A DNA stretch of 64,000 nucleotides from Calothrix sp. PCC 7716 (GCF_019977735.1 NZ_AP025018.1:6762580-6826579); one strand, 5' to 3'. Positions 9,252-19,603 are shown, counted from the stretch's first letter. Numbers and translations are program-made. Notes: generated by a model from the sequence alone, not told the origin.

Positions 9252-9302
9252 GCATTTAGTAACTCGATAAAGGTTTTTTCTGGAAGTAACGAAATACCGT
9301 AA

Positions 9303-9326
9303 TACTTAAATACCTGAGTGTCTATA
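9303..9326. repeat. 8-bp-period tandem repeat (short)
   Basis: TACTTAAA, TACCTGAG, TGTCTATA in register, without an adjacent GGCGCC. The rest of the 9252-9501 spacer shows nothing else. Confidence 0.45.
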
Positions 9327-9501
9327 AGCCCTGATGACTCGTCTGAGGCCAATGACTTGGCATTAATCAAAGCAGCTACTTGCCACAAAGTTTATATCTG
9401 CCCACACAAAACGGATTTATGTAGGCTACCAATCAGTTTACACCAGTTATAGATTTAAAAAGTTCAGTAGTGATACTGGTTTTATACGCACTCAGGTAAT
9501 A

Positions 9502-10740
9502 CTATTTGTTTCTGTGCAGGCGCCTTAATATATCTATGTGATTGTTAGAAGTTGGTCTCTGATATTGTGTTGACTTTAATCGTATATCTTGATTAGAGGT
9601 TGGCTTTTGAGATTGTGCCTTCGGCGCCGAAGGTGTGCGTCTATAATTCAAACGTTCTTGACTTCTAGCCTTTTCATAAGCTTCTTCTCTAGTCCATTGA
9701 ATTTCTGGCTGTAAATCAGGAACATGAAAGAATTGATTCAATACTGAGGTATTACCAGTACAGTCGCTCAATAATTGTGCAATTACCTTGCAGCAACTTT
9801 CTGGATACAATAGTACTTGTTTTTCACTAAACCGAATTACAAACCAGTCTGCATCAATAAAACATTTATTTCTAGCATTGTCTGCATCTACGCAGTGAGT
9901 CAATTTTAGCTCGCTATCACAATTGGGATATTGTCTAGGAGTATAAGGTTCATCAATTTCAACGTCGATACATATCTTGTTAGTCGTATCTATTAAAGCA
10001 AAATCTGGGGTGTACAACGACATCTTACGTAAAATGTGGATATTGTTATGACCGAAATACTCTCGAATTAATGCAGGAAATCTAGACGAATTAGGATACT
10101 CAGCATACCCACGTTTATCTTCTTGTGAACGTTCTACAATTTGTCCTATACTTAACGGCGCCGGATTGAGAGATTGGATACGGCGCCGAAACTCGCTTTC
10201 TCTCCAAGATTGTATAGCTTCTGGGGTGCTACAAGCTTGTTTATCTAGTTCGTGTTTAAACTGTATGCTTTCAACTTTTTGCTGCCAAATTTCAAGCTCT
10301 TGTTGATATGCTTCCTGTGCTTGATTGCGTTGTAATTCCCATTGCCTCAAAGCAGCAGGATAATCAGTAACCTTCAATTCATGCTTTTCTCGCTGTTCTT
10401 TATATTTATCTTTTCTGGAAGGATAACTAATGTGTTGACCCCAACCAACCAAAGCGACAATTACAGTTCCAATGATAAATGCTGTTATGCCCGCACTACT
10501 GTTGTTGGTGATATTACTGATTACGGCGCCTATAATTGCAACTCCTACTCCTCCGATTCCTAAACCTAATAAGGATAATCGCTTTGGTGGTGTGGCAGAG
10601 AATATTCCTGGTTCTATAGGTTTTGAAGGAAGTGTTTGTATTGGTCTGGATGGTTGCTTGGGCGCCGCTGGTATTGGTGGTTGTTCCGAGAAAACTTTTG
10701 ATAGGCAAGACGGGTACTTAATCAGAGGATAGGAATTCAT
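9502..10740 (-). CDS. Two-helix membrane protein with a PD-(D/E)XK-like domain
   Basis: 412 residues. A Pro-rich N-terminus leads to two hydrophobic helices at about 55-76 and 83-100, then a charged coiled coil (about 108-170). Residues 215-330 look like a restriction-endonuclease fold: YTPDFALID with P245-D246, then ICIDVEIDEPY with D259 and E261; the usual lysine is replaced, so catalysis is uncertain. The tail is polar and repetitive. Like the NERD-type genes nearby it joins a membrane anchor to a nuclease-like domain. The start ATG is the first in frame; no strong ribosome site. Five GGCGCC sites are in the coding sequence. Confidence 0.6.
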   Translation of the reverse strand: MNSYPLIKYPSCLSKVFSEQPPIPAAPKQPSRPIQTLPSKPIEPGIFSATPPKRLSLLGLGIGGVGVAIIGAVISNITNNSSAGITAFIIGTVIVALVGWGQHISYPSRKDKYKEQREKHELKVTDYPAALRQWELQRNQAQEAYQQELEIWQQKVESIQFKHELDKQACSTPEAIQSWRESEFRRRIQSLNPAPLSIGQIVERSQEDKRGYAEYPNSSRFPALIREYFGHNNIHILRKMSLYTPDFALIDTTNKICIDVEIDEPYTPRQYPNCDSELKLTHCVDADNARNKCFIDADWFVIRFSEKQVLLYPESCCKVIAQLLSDCTGNTSVLNQFFHVPDLQPEIQWTREEAYEKARSQERLNYRRTPSAPKAQSQKPTSNQDIRLKSTQYQRPTSNNHIDILRRLHRNK

Positions 10741-11542
10741 CTCTTAAACCCTCAACTTATTTAATAGCAACGCCTGAAAACTTTGAATGCAGCTTGATAA
10801 AGCAACAAACAATATTATGCTCCTCTATCCTAATCGTGCATTAATTATTATGAAAACGATATTTTTAACTAATAACTAATATTAATAGCAAGAATTAAGT
10901 ACACCTTATTACTTAAAAAAATTTCTAACAAATAGTTAAATTATGTAGATTCACTATCCTTTAATTGTTTTTTACATGAAGTTTTATGGGCGCCCTGATA
11001 GACAGAGAGCGATTAATAGACTTGTAGGGCGCCTCAATGTGAGATGTTTTAGTTATTGCACCCTCTTGAATATCCAAGGTCTTGCTTAAAATACAAGGGT
11101 GATAGTCAACTTCTTAATATTCTTTACGTTTTTAATGACAGTACTGACGTATATATACTCACGGATGTCTCCGTAATGGCGCTTCTGATAATTATTTTCA
11201 TGCTTGTAGGAAACCGTATTACATGCACATTAGTTAGAGTGGCGCCTTCATCCCCATAAGCGTCAGTTATAGCAGTGTGGTTGCATACTGTAAATCAAAT
11301 CCGACACTCAAGACAGTTGGGGAAATGTTGGCGCCGTTACCAAAGAATCAGTCAACGCTTTATAAAGCTTACTTGCTTTTGCTGTACGCAGTTCGTTCAG
11401 AATATGAATCTTATAATATTTATGTACTCATTTAAATTCATAGAGCTGATGAATGTTGAATTCGATTTTATGAGGAATTCTCTCATGCCCTGGCGCCTAT
11501 AAAGGTTGCTCTCTACTCATAAAGGGCGCCTATCCGTGCTTT

Positions 11543-11684
11543 GTAGAAAGTTATTATATGTACTGCCGACCTACGACTGATAAAACTGGCTCAAATGCTT
11601 ATGCGTGCAAGCTTTTTTCCTGCCGACCAATCTAAGGATGACATATATATTTAGGTATCTAAATATTTAAGTATTTACCAATAT
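11543..11684. repeat. 140-bp dispersed element, copy A
   Basis: Begins near AAAGTTATTATATGTACTG and carries CTGCCGACC twice, about 55 nt apart, with AAATGCTTAT between them, then ends in octamers TATTTAGG, TATCTAAA, TATTTAAG, TATTTACC. Copies B and C at 29129 and 29861 share the same order of parts. Confidence 0.75.
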
Positions 11685-11943
11685 CAGCGCGCTTTTTCAA
11701 AGCATGAACATAATTTGTCTTACACTGCGCTTTGCGACTCCGGTATGTTCTTGTGCGTAACAAATTGTCCGCTTGCGAGTGGCGCCTTTATTTTAAGGCG
11801 TATATTAAAACTAATGTTCTACTTTGCTTAAATACGGGATTTCCCGCATTTATAAGTCAAGTCATATGAAAAAAACTAAATCAACTCTAATTCTTTCACA
11901 GAAAGGAATTCATTATTTTTTCATGTGTTTCTTGCTCACATTA

Positions 11944-11988
11944 TTAGGGTGCGTTCCGCAACAGAAAATGCTTATAAACGCACCCTAA
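11944..11988. repeat. TTAGGGTGCG...CGCACCCTAA dispersed dyad, copy 2
   Basis: Perfect 10-bp arms TTAGGGTGCG / CGCACCCTAA around a 25-nt loop with GTTCCGCAACAGAAAATG. It is a longer-armed relative of the dyad at 5371. Confidence 0.7.
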
Positions 11989-12545
11989 GTAATTTATACT
12001 TATAGAACAATAGTATTGTTATAAAGTCCAAAGTGGCGCCTGTATTGATGTTCTTTATCAATATGCTTCGCAGTACATATGTATGCAATCTATTGCCGTC
12101 ACCGCAATGGTGCCCGATACTTAGCTTGACTGAACTCTTAGTCACTTAATTCTTCTAGCAGGCATTTGATTTCTCGATATTTTTCCCAGGCAATCTTAAA
12201 CGCTAACAATATATATAACTGTATATTTACTTAAAATATAGTATCTTAAATTGCTAGTATTTAATGTAATCCTCTATACTGATTATCATTCTTTATCAAA
12301 AATTGATATTGATATAAAGCTTTGGTTAAAACAACATCAGTAACATTGCCAGCAAAAAACTAATTAGTTATACATGGTTAAAGTATCAAGTTAGTATTTT
12401 TGATACCAGCAATTTGTTCGCGAATTGTCAAAACGAATTTTCTATCGAATAGAAGTGACTGAACAGTTTATGTGCGGATAATACATACAGTTCGCAGATT
12501 AATACTCATTGATTGCACACTTGTAAAAAATTCAGGATATACAGA

Positions 12546-15500
12546 ATGCAAACTATTGATTTATCAACAACTCAAGCTAGAATTGCGAACAGAAATGAAT
12601 TAGCAATTGCTTATTCAAGTAACCAATTGGGCGATTTACGGGTATCGGAATCAAATAATATATTTTTTAGAAGTAATGAAGGCAATAGTGTAGAAAATGG
12701 CTTAGTTTTAGATAGTTCTTTTCCGCCAATCACGAATGTTTCCTCAGATACATTTAGCTTTGAAATTACGAATACTTCAACAGGTACGCGCGCAACCGTA
12801 ATTGCTGAAGGAATTTTATCAATAAATAATGGTGGTAACTTTGCTGGTAATCTCAGTAATTTAAACGACGATGCTTTTCTATACGCAGGTAAAGGTTTTA
12901 ACATCAATGGTAGTAATATATCGTTACCATTAGTACGAGACCAAAATGGTAATTTAGTTTTATTAGACGGGCGCCCAAGTTTAATCGAAAATGCAATAAG
13001 TGTTGCAGGCGACTATTCAGTATTCAATTCACCAAAAGAAATAGATGGTGCAACAATATCACCACAAGTAGTTAGTAAAAAGACTGTTGAAGTACCTTTA
13101 TATCAAGATATTTTAAATCAGCAATTATCGCTTAATGTTCCAACTGGTAGCCAATCTATTGCATTCAACGCATCTGCAAATCCAATCAACACAGCTAGTG
13201 ATTGGTCTCAATTTTTTCCCCAAGGAGGAACTACAGATAAACCAACTATTGTCAAAGTATCCGGTTGGGGTCTTAACATTCCAAACGATGTCAAGATTGA
13301 AAACGCTGTCATTATAGTTGAAAATGGTGATGTTAACTTTAACGGCGCCAGTCATCAACTCAATAACGTTGCAATTATTGCTCTTCAAGGTAGTGTTAAC
13401 TTAGGTAACGTTCAAGCATCAGACTTAACTGTGCTTGCAGCTAATTCGATTAACATGAACCAATCAGCAGTCTTTAGTGGAGAAACACTACTGGCTAACG
13501 GTTCGACAAACGGAATCGTTTTTAGCGGCGCCGCTAGTACTGCAACTGATAAAGACTTTTTAAAAATAATTTCTCAAGGTCAAATTACGTACAATGCTAC
13601 TTCAACTGTACGTGGTGAGCTAAAGAGCGTTGGAGATATTTCATTCAATGCCAATGCTGATTTAGTTGGTTCAATCTATAGTAAAGGAAATGTTTTCTTT
13701 AATGGTTTTGCTTCAGTGAAAGCAATTGCTGAAACTACACCAGCACCAATAGATTTAACCTCAGCAGAAAATTTGGGCAATTTACTAGGTTCTAAAATTA
13801 TCAATGACTTTGTTGGGATATCAGACTCTGTAGATTTCTTCAAATTTAACGTTGATTCTTTAAGCAATTTCACTTTAAAGTTAGATAGTTTAATTGCGGA
13901 CGCTGATGTTGGACTTATTCAAGATTTAAATTTAAATAATAAAATTGATTTTGATGAGTTAGTCACTTTATCAAATTTTGAAGGAACGACACCAGAGAAT
14001 ATCGACGTTATTTTATCTAAAGGTGAGTACTTTGTAATAGTTGAAGCATATGGTGGAGATACTAACTATCGGCTAAACCTTTCTCTTAGTCAAGTTACTG
14101 AGTTTCCCGAACAAGCTACTATTAAACTAGTAAATTCGTCAGAAACAGCATTTAATCAAACTGGTGGCGCCTTGGGATTCCAGTTATCCGGCATTAACTC
14201 CCCTCAATTACCAACACTGCGAATTTACAGTAATGGTCAGTTGTTACCTAACAATTTAATACAAACTGTCAGTGATAATGTCGTCATTCCTTCTCTACTT
14301 AAAGAAGGCAGAAATGATATTCAGGTTTATGGTATAAAAGATAACTCGTTTTCTCTAATCGATGCTTTGACCTTATGGGCTGGTGATGAAACGATTGAAG
14401 TCACAGTGGTTGATGAAAACTCTAACCCTGTAACAGGCGCCGTTGTTAATGCAAGATTAGGTGATAACCAAGATGTTTTAGCACAAGTTGTAACTAATAG
14501 CAACGGTAAAGCGATTTTCCAAAATATTCCCAATCGAACAATTTTATTTGATGCATTGGGTGTTGGTAATAGTTTTGATTCAATAGGAAGCACAGGTAAC
14601 GTTGGACAAGTTTTGCTTCAACTAAAAGGTATCAATCAGCCTAGCCCTATAAATAACAATGATTTTAGCCTTGGTCTAGAAGGTTGGAATATTGGTAACG
14701 CACCCGTACAATTAGTACCGAATCAAGAAAGTTCATCAGTTTTTGGATTACGTTCTACATTTGCAGTTTCTGCGGCAGCGGCGCCAGATATTGATTTAGT
14801 TTTAAATACTTCGGGAGAAGGAGAAGAGTCAATATCAAGGACTTTCACAACTGAACCAGGAACCAAATGTATTACTTTAAGGTACAAATTTGTTACTACT
14901 GAAATACCTGGGGGCTTTTTTGGAACACAGTTTAACGATTACTTTAGCGTCTCGATTCGTAGTTTAAAAGGTGGAGGTACAGTTTTTGAAAGCAATAGTA
15001 TGAATGGATTGGGTCTTAGTGCCTTTGATGCTAGCGGCGCCACTCAATTTAGAGAAATTACGATTCCTGTAAATGAAGAAGGTGATACGATACAGGTAGA
15101 TATTGGTGTTGCTAACGTAGCTGACGGTCTGTTTGATTCGCAAGTTGTGATTGACTCTATCGAATCTAAAGACATGGACATGGGTTATGAAAATGTAGAT
15201 ATTGAGTTTAAAGGTTTTATACCTAGTCCAGCAGTCTCATTGCTTGCATCCCGTGTTAAAGTGCCTGAGCGTGGTATTGCAACATCTATTCTCTCAGATA
15301 TCTTTGGGCTTCTTGAACCAATTTTTGGTGGTGACAATCGAGGTTTTGGAGATGGTGGCTCCTCACGTTTCACTCAAAATGTAACTGTAACTGCTGACCC
15401 AGATAAATCGGCAACTGTTGGAAGCCCCACTAGAACATGGGGTCAAACAACCAAATACTCTCCAGATCAAGGAAACCCAGTTGCTGGTCAGCCATTTTGG

Positions 15501-15887
15501 TGGTGGGCTATAAAGCCTGGGGAAACACCTCTAGCTGCTGCGACTCTTCCTGTTACAAATGGCAATAACAATGTTACAGTTGAGCGTATTTCCGATGATA
15601 CTGTGAAAGTAAATTTGAAGATTAGTGGGGGCAATCCGTTAGCAATACCCTTTGTTACCCCTAACCTTGATGCAGACGTTAACGTGTTTATTCGCCAAAA
15701 GAGTCCTTGTGACGCTCCTGAATATAAACTTGAAGGTGCCACTGATGGTTTCCCTGGATACGAACTAGTTATTAATGGAAAACGAGTCTATGGAACACGT
15801 CCAGATGTAATTGGAACATCTCCATTTAACCTTGGCGGCTCTATGGACTTAACAGTGTCTCAAGGTTGGCAGCGAGTTCCTCAGTAA
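12546..15887 (+). CDS. Large secreted multidomain protein with a pre-peptidase (PPC) domain
   Basis: 1113 residues from the ATG at 12546 (AGGA lies 11 nt upstream); a TTG 33 nt earlier is less likely. There is no classical signal peptide. Residues about 218-395 form a repetitive beta-rich stretch (VENGDVNFNGASHQLNNVAIIALQ and following) like choice-of-anchor or polymer-forming domains. Residues 405-518 match the bacterial pre-peptidase C-terminal domain (DSVDFFKFNVDSLSNFTLKL, GEYFVIVEAYGGDTNYRLNL). Residues 610-700 look like a carboxypeptidase-regulatory-like Ig fold (VVDENSNPVTGAVVNARL). A jelly-roll-like region follows (LEGWNIGNAPVQL). It is probably exported by a signal-less route and acts at the cell surface; no enzymatic domain is evident. 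Confidence 0.75.
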   Translation: MQTIDLSTTQARIANRNELAIAYSSNQLGDLRVSESNNIFFRSNEGNSVENGLVLDSSFPPITNVSSDTFSFEITNTSTGTRATVIAEGILSINNGGNFAGNLSNLNDDAFLYAGKGFNINGSNISLPLVRDQNGNLVLLDGRPSLIENAISVAGDYSVFNSPKEIDGATISPQVVSKKTVEVPLYQDILNQQLSLNVPTGSQSIAFNASANPINTASDWSQFFPQGGTTDKPTIVKVSGWGLNIPNDVKIENAVIIVENGDVNFNGASHQLNNVAIIALQGSVNLGNVQASDLTVLAANSINMNQSAVFSGETLLANGSTNGIVFSGAASTATDKDFLKIISQGQITYNATSTVRGELKSVGDISFNANADLVGSIYSKGNVFFNGFASVKAIAETTPAPIDLTSAENLGNLLGSKIINDFVGISDSVDFFKFNVDSLSNFTLKLDSLIADADVGLIQDLNLNNKIDFDELVTLSNFEGTTPENIDVILSKGEYFVIVEAYGGDTNYRLNLSLSQVTEFPEQATIKLVNSSETAFNQTGGALGFQLSGINSPQLPTLRIYSNGQLLPNNLIQTVSDNVVIPSLLKEGRNDIQVYGIKDNSFSLIDALTLWAGDETIEVTVVDENSNPVTGAVVNARLGDNQDVLAQVVTNSNGKAIFQNIPNRTILFDALGVGNSFDSIGSTGNVGQVLLQLKGINQPSPINNNDFSLGLEGWNIGNAPVQLVPNQESSSVFGLRSTFAVSAAAAPDIDLVLNTSGEGEESISRTFTTEPGTKCITLRYKFVTTEIPGGFFGTQFNDYFSVSIRSLKGGGTVFESNSMNGLGLSAFDASGATQFREITIPVNEEGDTIQVDIGVANVADGLFDSQVVIDSIESKDMDMGYENVDIEFKGFIPSPAVSLLASRVKVPERGIATSILSDIFGLLEPIFGGDNRGFGDGGSSRFTQNVTVTADPDKSATVGSPTRTWGQTTKYSPDQGNPVAGQPFWWWAIKPGETPLAAATLPVTNGNNNVTVERISDDTVKVNLKISGGNPLAIPFVTPNLDADVNVFIRQKSPCDAPEYKLEGATDGFPGYELVINGKRVYGTRPDVIGTSPFNLGGSMDLTVSQGWQRVPQ

Positions 15888-16210
15888 TACCTACTGCTTA
15901 ATGTAAAACACATTAAGTAAAAATTAGCGCACAAAAATTTTGCATTTATCTGGCACCTGCATTTAATTAAAAATTATAGGCGCCAGTTTATTTTGTAATG
16001 ATACCAGTGAACTAAACTCTGAATTGCTGGCATTTGGGCGCAAGTTTTTAAGTTTGACAAATAATTGACAAGATTTTGACTATTTCGTACTTACACAAAT
16101 ATTATTGCATCTTAACAGGGCTATCTATTACTCGCTGTGCTGCGGAGTAGCATGGTTCTGTTTGCCCGTGGGACACGCGCAATCTTGTACCGAATTGCGC
16201 GCTCCTCGAA
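15888..16210. other. Intergenic spacer
   Basis: No gene or clear regulatory element. One GGCGCC near 15979 and one GGCACC variant. Confidence 0.5.
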
Positions 16211-16450
16211 TTGCGTGTCTAAATTCCTAAAGTCGGACGTAAGCTATCAAGTTTTACAACCAATAGCCGCGCCGGACGGAGTTTTTATATCAACGTCTCT
16301 ACCCTGGCCTGCTCTCCAAACTTCGCAGCGCTCACCGCAAAAATCAACGTCGCGGTTCAAACGAACGGCGCCAGACATGATGTGCAGCCTTTGCACGCGG
16401 TGAGCAATTTGTTCAGGAGTACAATGAAGGGCAGTCGCAATTAATTCATG
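16211..16450 (-). pseudogene. Duplicated 3' scrap of the plasmid replication gene
   Basis: On the minus strand this encodes HELIATALHCTPEQIAH, then LNRDVDFCGERCEVWRAGQG and RDVDIKTPSG, matching the last 70 residues of the primase-helicase at 19740-22499 almost word for word. Similarity extends past the stop into the spacer (GGACGTAAGCTA). The fragment has no start and ends at a changed stop (near 16247). It shows that the end of rep was copied about 3.3 kb away, next to thiM. Confidence 0.85.
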
Positions 16451-16527
16451 TAAGACGGCGCCTTAAGCCACAACCTCTTATCTGAAATAATCGTGGGAAA
16501 ATAGAGGAGCCGCAAATTACAACGAAT

Positions 16528-17326
16528 ATGAATGCTCATACTATCTGGGAAGACATCCAAAAAATTCGCTCTAGCGCTCCCCTTATCCACAATATAACTA
16601 ATTACGTAGTTATGAATAATACTGCTAACGCTCTTGAGCGCATTGGGAGCGTCACCTGTTATGGCACATGCGATTGAGGAAGTAGAAGATATGGTTAGTC
16701 TTGCTTCCTCATTAGTAATTAATATTGGCACATTAAGCTCATATTGGGTTGAAGCGATGCATAAGGCAATGCTTCAAGCTAATAAAATTAAAAAGCCAAT
16801 AGTTTTTGACCCAGTTGGTGCTGGTGCTACAACTTATCGAACAGAAACTAGCCGAAATTTTTTGAAAACTATTACTCCTACTGTTATACGTGGAAATGCG
16901 TCTGAAATTTGTTCCCTTTTAGAAGACATTCAAACAAAAGGAGTAGACAGTACGCAAGAATCAGAATTTGCAGTCTTAGCTGCAAAGTTATCTGCTCAAA
17001 CTTACAATTGCACTGTAGTAATTAGTGGTGCTAAAGATTTTATTATTAATGCTGACTCCATAATTCAAATTGATAATGGGCATCCATTAATGACGAAAGT
17101 AACAGGCATGGGATGCACAGCCACAGCAATAATCGGCGCCTTTTTAGCAGTAAATACAGATGCTTTTGCAGCAGCTACACATGCAATGGCAGTGATGGGT
17201 ATAACTGGAGAAATCGCCGCTCATAAATCTGCTGGTTCTGGCAGTATGCAAGTAAACTTTTTAGATACATTATATAATTTGAGAAAAGAAGAAATAAAAG
17301 AGAGATTAAAATTGCGTAAATTATAA
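16528..17326 (+). pseudogene. thiM: Hydroxyethylthiazole kinase, frameshifted
   Basis: ThiM phosphorylates 4-methyl-5-(2-hydroxyethyl)thiazole for thiamine salvage. The ATG at 16528 opens a typical N-terminus ([20 protein letters not shown], then [12 protein letters not shown]), but after GCTCTTG at about 16633 the frame is wrong. The next frame, from a TTG at 16634, continues [20 protein letters not shown] to the end, with the ATP-site DPVGAGAT and the catalytic-cysteine motif GMGCTATA. Two bases appear to be missing in a CTCT run. Joined, the product would be about 265 residues, the family's usual size. Unless it is a sequencing error or is rescued by frameshifting, the N-terminal thiazole-binding segment is lost. 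No other thi gene or TPP riboswitch is nearby. Confidence 0.85.
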
Positions 17327-17487
17327 AACTTTATTCTTCAATCAGCACTATTAGTACTCTGTTCACTACAAAAATCAAACGAAGCAATTTAAAGCTGGGC
17401 GCAAACGAAAATTACGAACACATGTACACTTTTCATTGTCCGCCAGTGATTTCTAAGTTAAATCCAGTACTGAACGCGCGTAAATTA

Positions 17488-17682
17488 TTAATAGTCGTGG
17501 ATTTCAATGTTGTCGCGTAAATCAACGCACCGTCCGCCCGGTATAAAAAAACCAGGCGCCAGTTCGCTATCCGTAGTACCAACAACAATTGATTCAAGTA
17601 TAACCCTACAAATTTGTCCCTGAGAATTGGTTGATAGACCCCAGTACAAAATCTTTTTGGCGCCATGATTTTTACAATCCAT
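17488..17682 (-). CDS. Small hypothetical protein
   Basis: 64 residues, beginning MDCKNHGAKKILYWGLSTNS. A TGAGG about 8 nt before the ATG supports translation. It has no membrane helix; the middle is hydrophobic beta-like (ICRVILESIVVGTTD). An overlapping longer frame on the same strand starts earlier but has a less protein-like composition. It follows the coiled-coil gene at 17759 in the same direction and may be co-transcribed. No family recognised. Confidence 0.45.
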   Translation of the reverse strand: MDCKNHGAKKILYWGLSTNSQGQICRVILESIVVGTTDSELAPGFFIPGGRCVDLRDNIEIHDY

Positions 17683-17758
17683 ATTCCAAACCTCAAGGTA
17701 ATGCCGATGCTACCATTATCGGCGCCGCAGTTATCAAAATAATCACGGCGCCAATTTT

Positions 17759-18946
17759 CTAATTAAACAGCGTCAACTCGGTAACAAGCTGTGGTTGTGA
17801 AGTAGCTTGCTTGTTACTAAAATTACTGGATGAAACCCCTACAGAGGAAAGCAGCAGTTCTACTTCCCGTTTATGTACATCAACAGGCGCCTGAGTTAAA
17901 AATTGACAAGCTTGCTTCAAAGTTTTGATACTGCCAGTGATTGTTCGATGCTGCGCCATCCGAACGTTACGCTCAACTTCAACAAATCCAGATAATGATT
18001 CTAATTTTTTCTCTAGCTTGGATAATCTATCCTTTCTAGATGTAGATAATACTTTGATTTCATCTTGATATTTTTTGAGGAGACTATTCAACCGCGCGCT
18101 ATCGGTAGATTCTGTTATACTGGCGCCGTTATTACTTGTAACTGTAGAAACTAGCTCTTTGATTTGGTCGGTAGTGAGGGTTGTTTCAATCCTGTCGAGT
18201 TCTAATTCTTCTAAATCGTTAATCCTGACTTTTACTTGCTGCAACTCCGAAGCAACTTGTTGTAATGACGCTTCTGTATCGTTCTTAAGTACCGTGCGCT
18301 CTTGTAACTCAGCAGCTTCTAGGCTATTCAGTTTTATGTCCATATCTTGCAGCCACTTGGTAAATATCTCAATCTGGTTGGATAGATTTATGTCCGGCGC
18401 CGGAGTAACAGTTTTTTGAGGAGATATCTTTGCGCGCATTGCTTTGCCTAACTGCGTCAACGTTCCTTGATTGTTAATAGCAGCCATTACCAGTTTGCTC
18501 TCTTCGAGTGCTTCTCTTGAGTCTGTAACTTTGAATTTATCAGGGATTAAATACTCTGGAGGGATTTCCTGACACCCCTTCGATGCCAACCACTCGCGCG
18601 CGTATTGACATATAACCTTAGCTTCTTCACCAATTTCTATATTCTGCTTTTGTAATCGTAGCAGTACAGATTGCATGTGACGGACTAAGGCGCCTTCTTC
18701 TTTCAGTTTAGATTCTGAGACATCGGAACAATTACGCACTGACATCATGGTTAAAAGATAGGATGAGTTCTGCCATTCATGCAGCATTGCAAGTTCACAA
18801 TCAGCGATTATAGCCGCCTCTTTTTGACCAGTCCTGTCTAATATTTTTATTTGGGCTGCCAATGATAAAATTCTCTCTGTACACTCAGACAGACTTGTTG
18901 GATAGTCAAATGATATTAAACGGTCGCAAACTTTAAATTTCGGCAT
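17759..18946 (-). CDS. Coiled-coil hypothetical protein of the plasmid maintenance block
   Basis: 395 residues. The N-terminal 165 residues are helical and charged. Residues about 190-330 have strong coiled-coil character (LEAAELQERTVLKNDTEASL, LSKLEKKLESLSGFVEVERN). No nucleotide-binding or helix-turn-helix motif is visible. It is transcribed in the same direction as the replication gene, behind a 0.8-kb spacer full of dyads, an arrangement in which partition or replication accessory proteins are often found; that role is inference. The tail is Ser-rich and polar. Five GGCGCC or GCGCGC sites occur within it. Confidence 0.6.
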   Translation of the reverse strand: MPKFKVCDRLISFDYPTSLSECTERILSLAAQIKILDRTGQKEAAIIADCELAMLHEWQNSSYLLTMMSVRNCSDVSESKLKEEGALVRHMQSVLLRLQKQNIEIGEEAKVICQYAREWLASKGCQEIPPEYLIPDKFKVTDSREALEESKLVMAAINNQGTLTQLGKAMRAKISPQKTVTPAPDINLSNQIEIFTKWLQDMDIKLNSLEAAELQERTVLKNDTEASLQQVASELQQVKVRINDLEELELDRIETTLTTDQIKELVSTVTSNNGASITESTDSARLNSLLKKYQDEIKVLSTSRKDRLSKLEKKLESLSGFVEVERNVRMAQHRTITGSIKTLKQACQFLTQAPVDVHKREVELLLSSVGVSSSNFSNKQATSQPQLVTELTLFN

Positions 18947-19143
18947 ATTGTAGACTCATTCCCTTCAAGAAGTATTAGCTATATTGTAGAGTAAATAATG
19001 TTTTTTATTTCAATAAAATATTAAAATTTTCTTCAAAAATAATCTCTAATTTTTTACTATTTAATTTTAAAATATTATGTATAAATAACACAGTTAACAC
19101 CCGTTACTAGAAAGCAAACTGTTAATAATATCTAGATAAGAAG

Positions 19144-19380
19144 CATTGGTTATATACACCTGATTTTGTACAAGTAACAACAACAACAACGTTTTCCTGG
19201 TAAGCTCATTTGTTACGTTGTGTGGATAAATTGCTTCTGGCATCCAACAACGTATGGGGTGTTGGTTTCTTAGTGGCTTTGGAGTATCATGAACAATTTT
19301 TTGAACGTTATATAAACTATACACAACGTCAAAATATTACCCAGTAAGCGTTGTGTACGTTGTGGTGTATATAACCAATG
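19144..19380. repeat. Long-range 17-bp inverted repeat enclosing ACAACGT motifs
   Basis: CATTGGTTATATACACC at 19144-19160 and its exact complement GGTGTATATAACCAATG at 19364-19380. ACAACGT or ACGTTGT occurs near 19186, 19216, 19248, 19324 and 19358, with a CAA trinucleotide run near 19177. Confidence 0.7.
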
Positions 19381-19387
19381 GTTCTCA

Positions 19388-19437
19388 AAATATATTAGTA
19401 CTAATATATTTATTCAAATGTGATCTATTAGATCACA
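19388..19437. promoter_or_regulatory. Paired dyads: AT palindrome and TGTGATC dyad
   Basis: A perfect 24-bp palindrome centred on TTAGTACTAA (19388-19411) is followed by TGTGATCTATTAGATCACA (19419-19437). A TGTGATCC-N3-GGATCACA dyad recurs at 25003, also next to an AT palindrome. Confidence 0.5.
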
Positions 19438-19473
19438 AATTGGTTTGATGCTGGCGCCAATACCTGACGTATG

Positions 19474-19603
19474 AGAACAATTTGTTCTTATACATCCACT
19501 TGTGTTACAAGCACTTCACAGGTTTCAATTGTGTCTTTTCGGGGACACATGGGTTTGATTTTAGATGGCGCCGAATAGTCAACAAGCCAGAACAATCTGT
19601 TCT
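19474..19603. promoter_or_regulatory. Two AGAACA-N3-TGTTCT dyads
   Basis: AGAACAATTTGTTCT at 19474-19488 and AGAACAATCTGTTCT at 19589-19603. The third copy in the window is at 6517-6531. They look like binding sites for a dimeric regulator; the identity is unknown. Confidence 0.45.

Larger units (their letters stand above)
10741..12545. other. 1.8-kb gene-poor region rich in GGCGCC and dispersed repeats
   Basis: No convincing gene. Eight or so GGCGCC sites are scattered through it. It contains copy A of the 140-bp dispersed element (11543-11684) and the second TTAGGGTGCG dyad (11944-11988). Two weak open frames near 11056 and 11275 have non-ATG starts and low-complexity or Cys-rich translations. 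Confidence 0.6.

Noticed and set aside
11056-11502. Two open frames of 67 and 75 codons in the gene-poor region
   Set aside because: Non-ATG starts, no ribosome site, Cys/Leu-rich translations, and overlap with spacer palindromes. A third frame here (NPTLKTVGEMLAPL) vaguely resembles an antitoxin end but is too short to support.
16451-16527. TPP riboswitch before thiM
   Set aside because: None of the conserved TPP aptamer motifs is present in the leader.
19419-19437. TGTGATC dyads as CRP-type sites
   Set aside because: The TGTGA and TCACA halves are 9 nt apart, not the 6 nt of CRP/NtcA-type sites.
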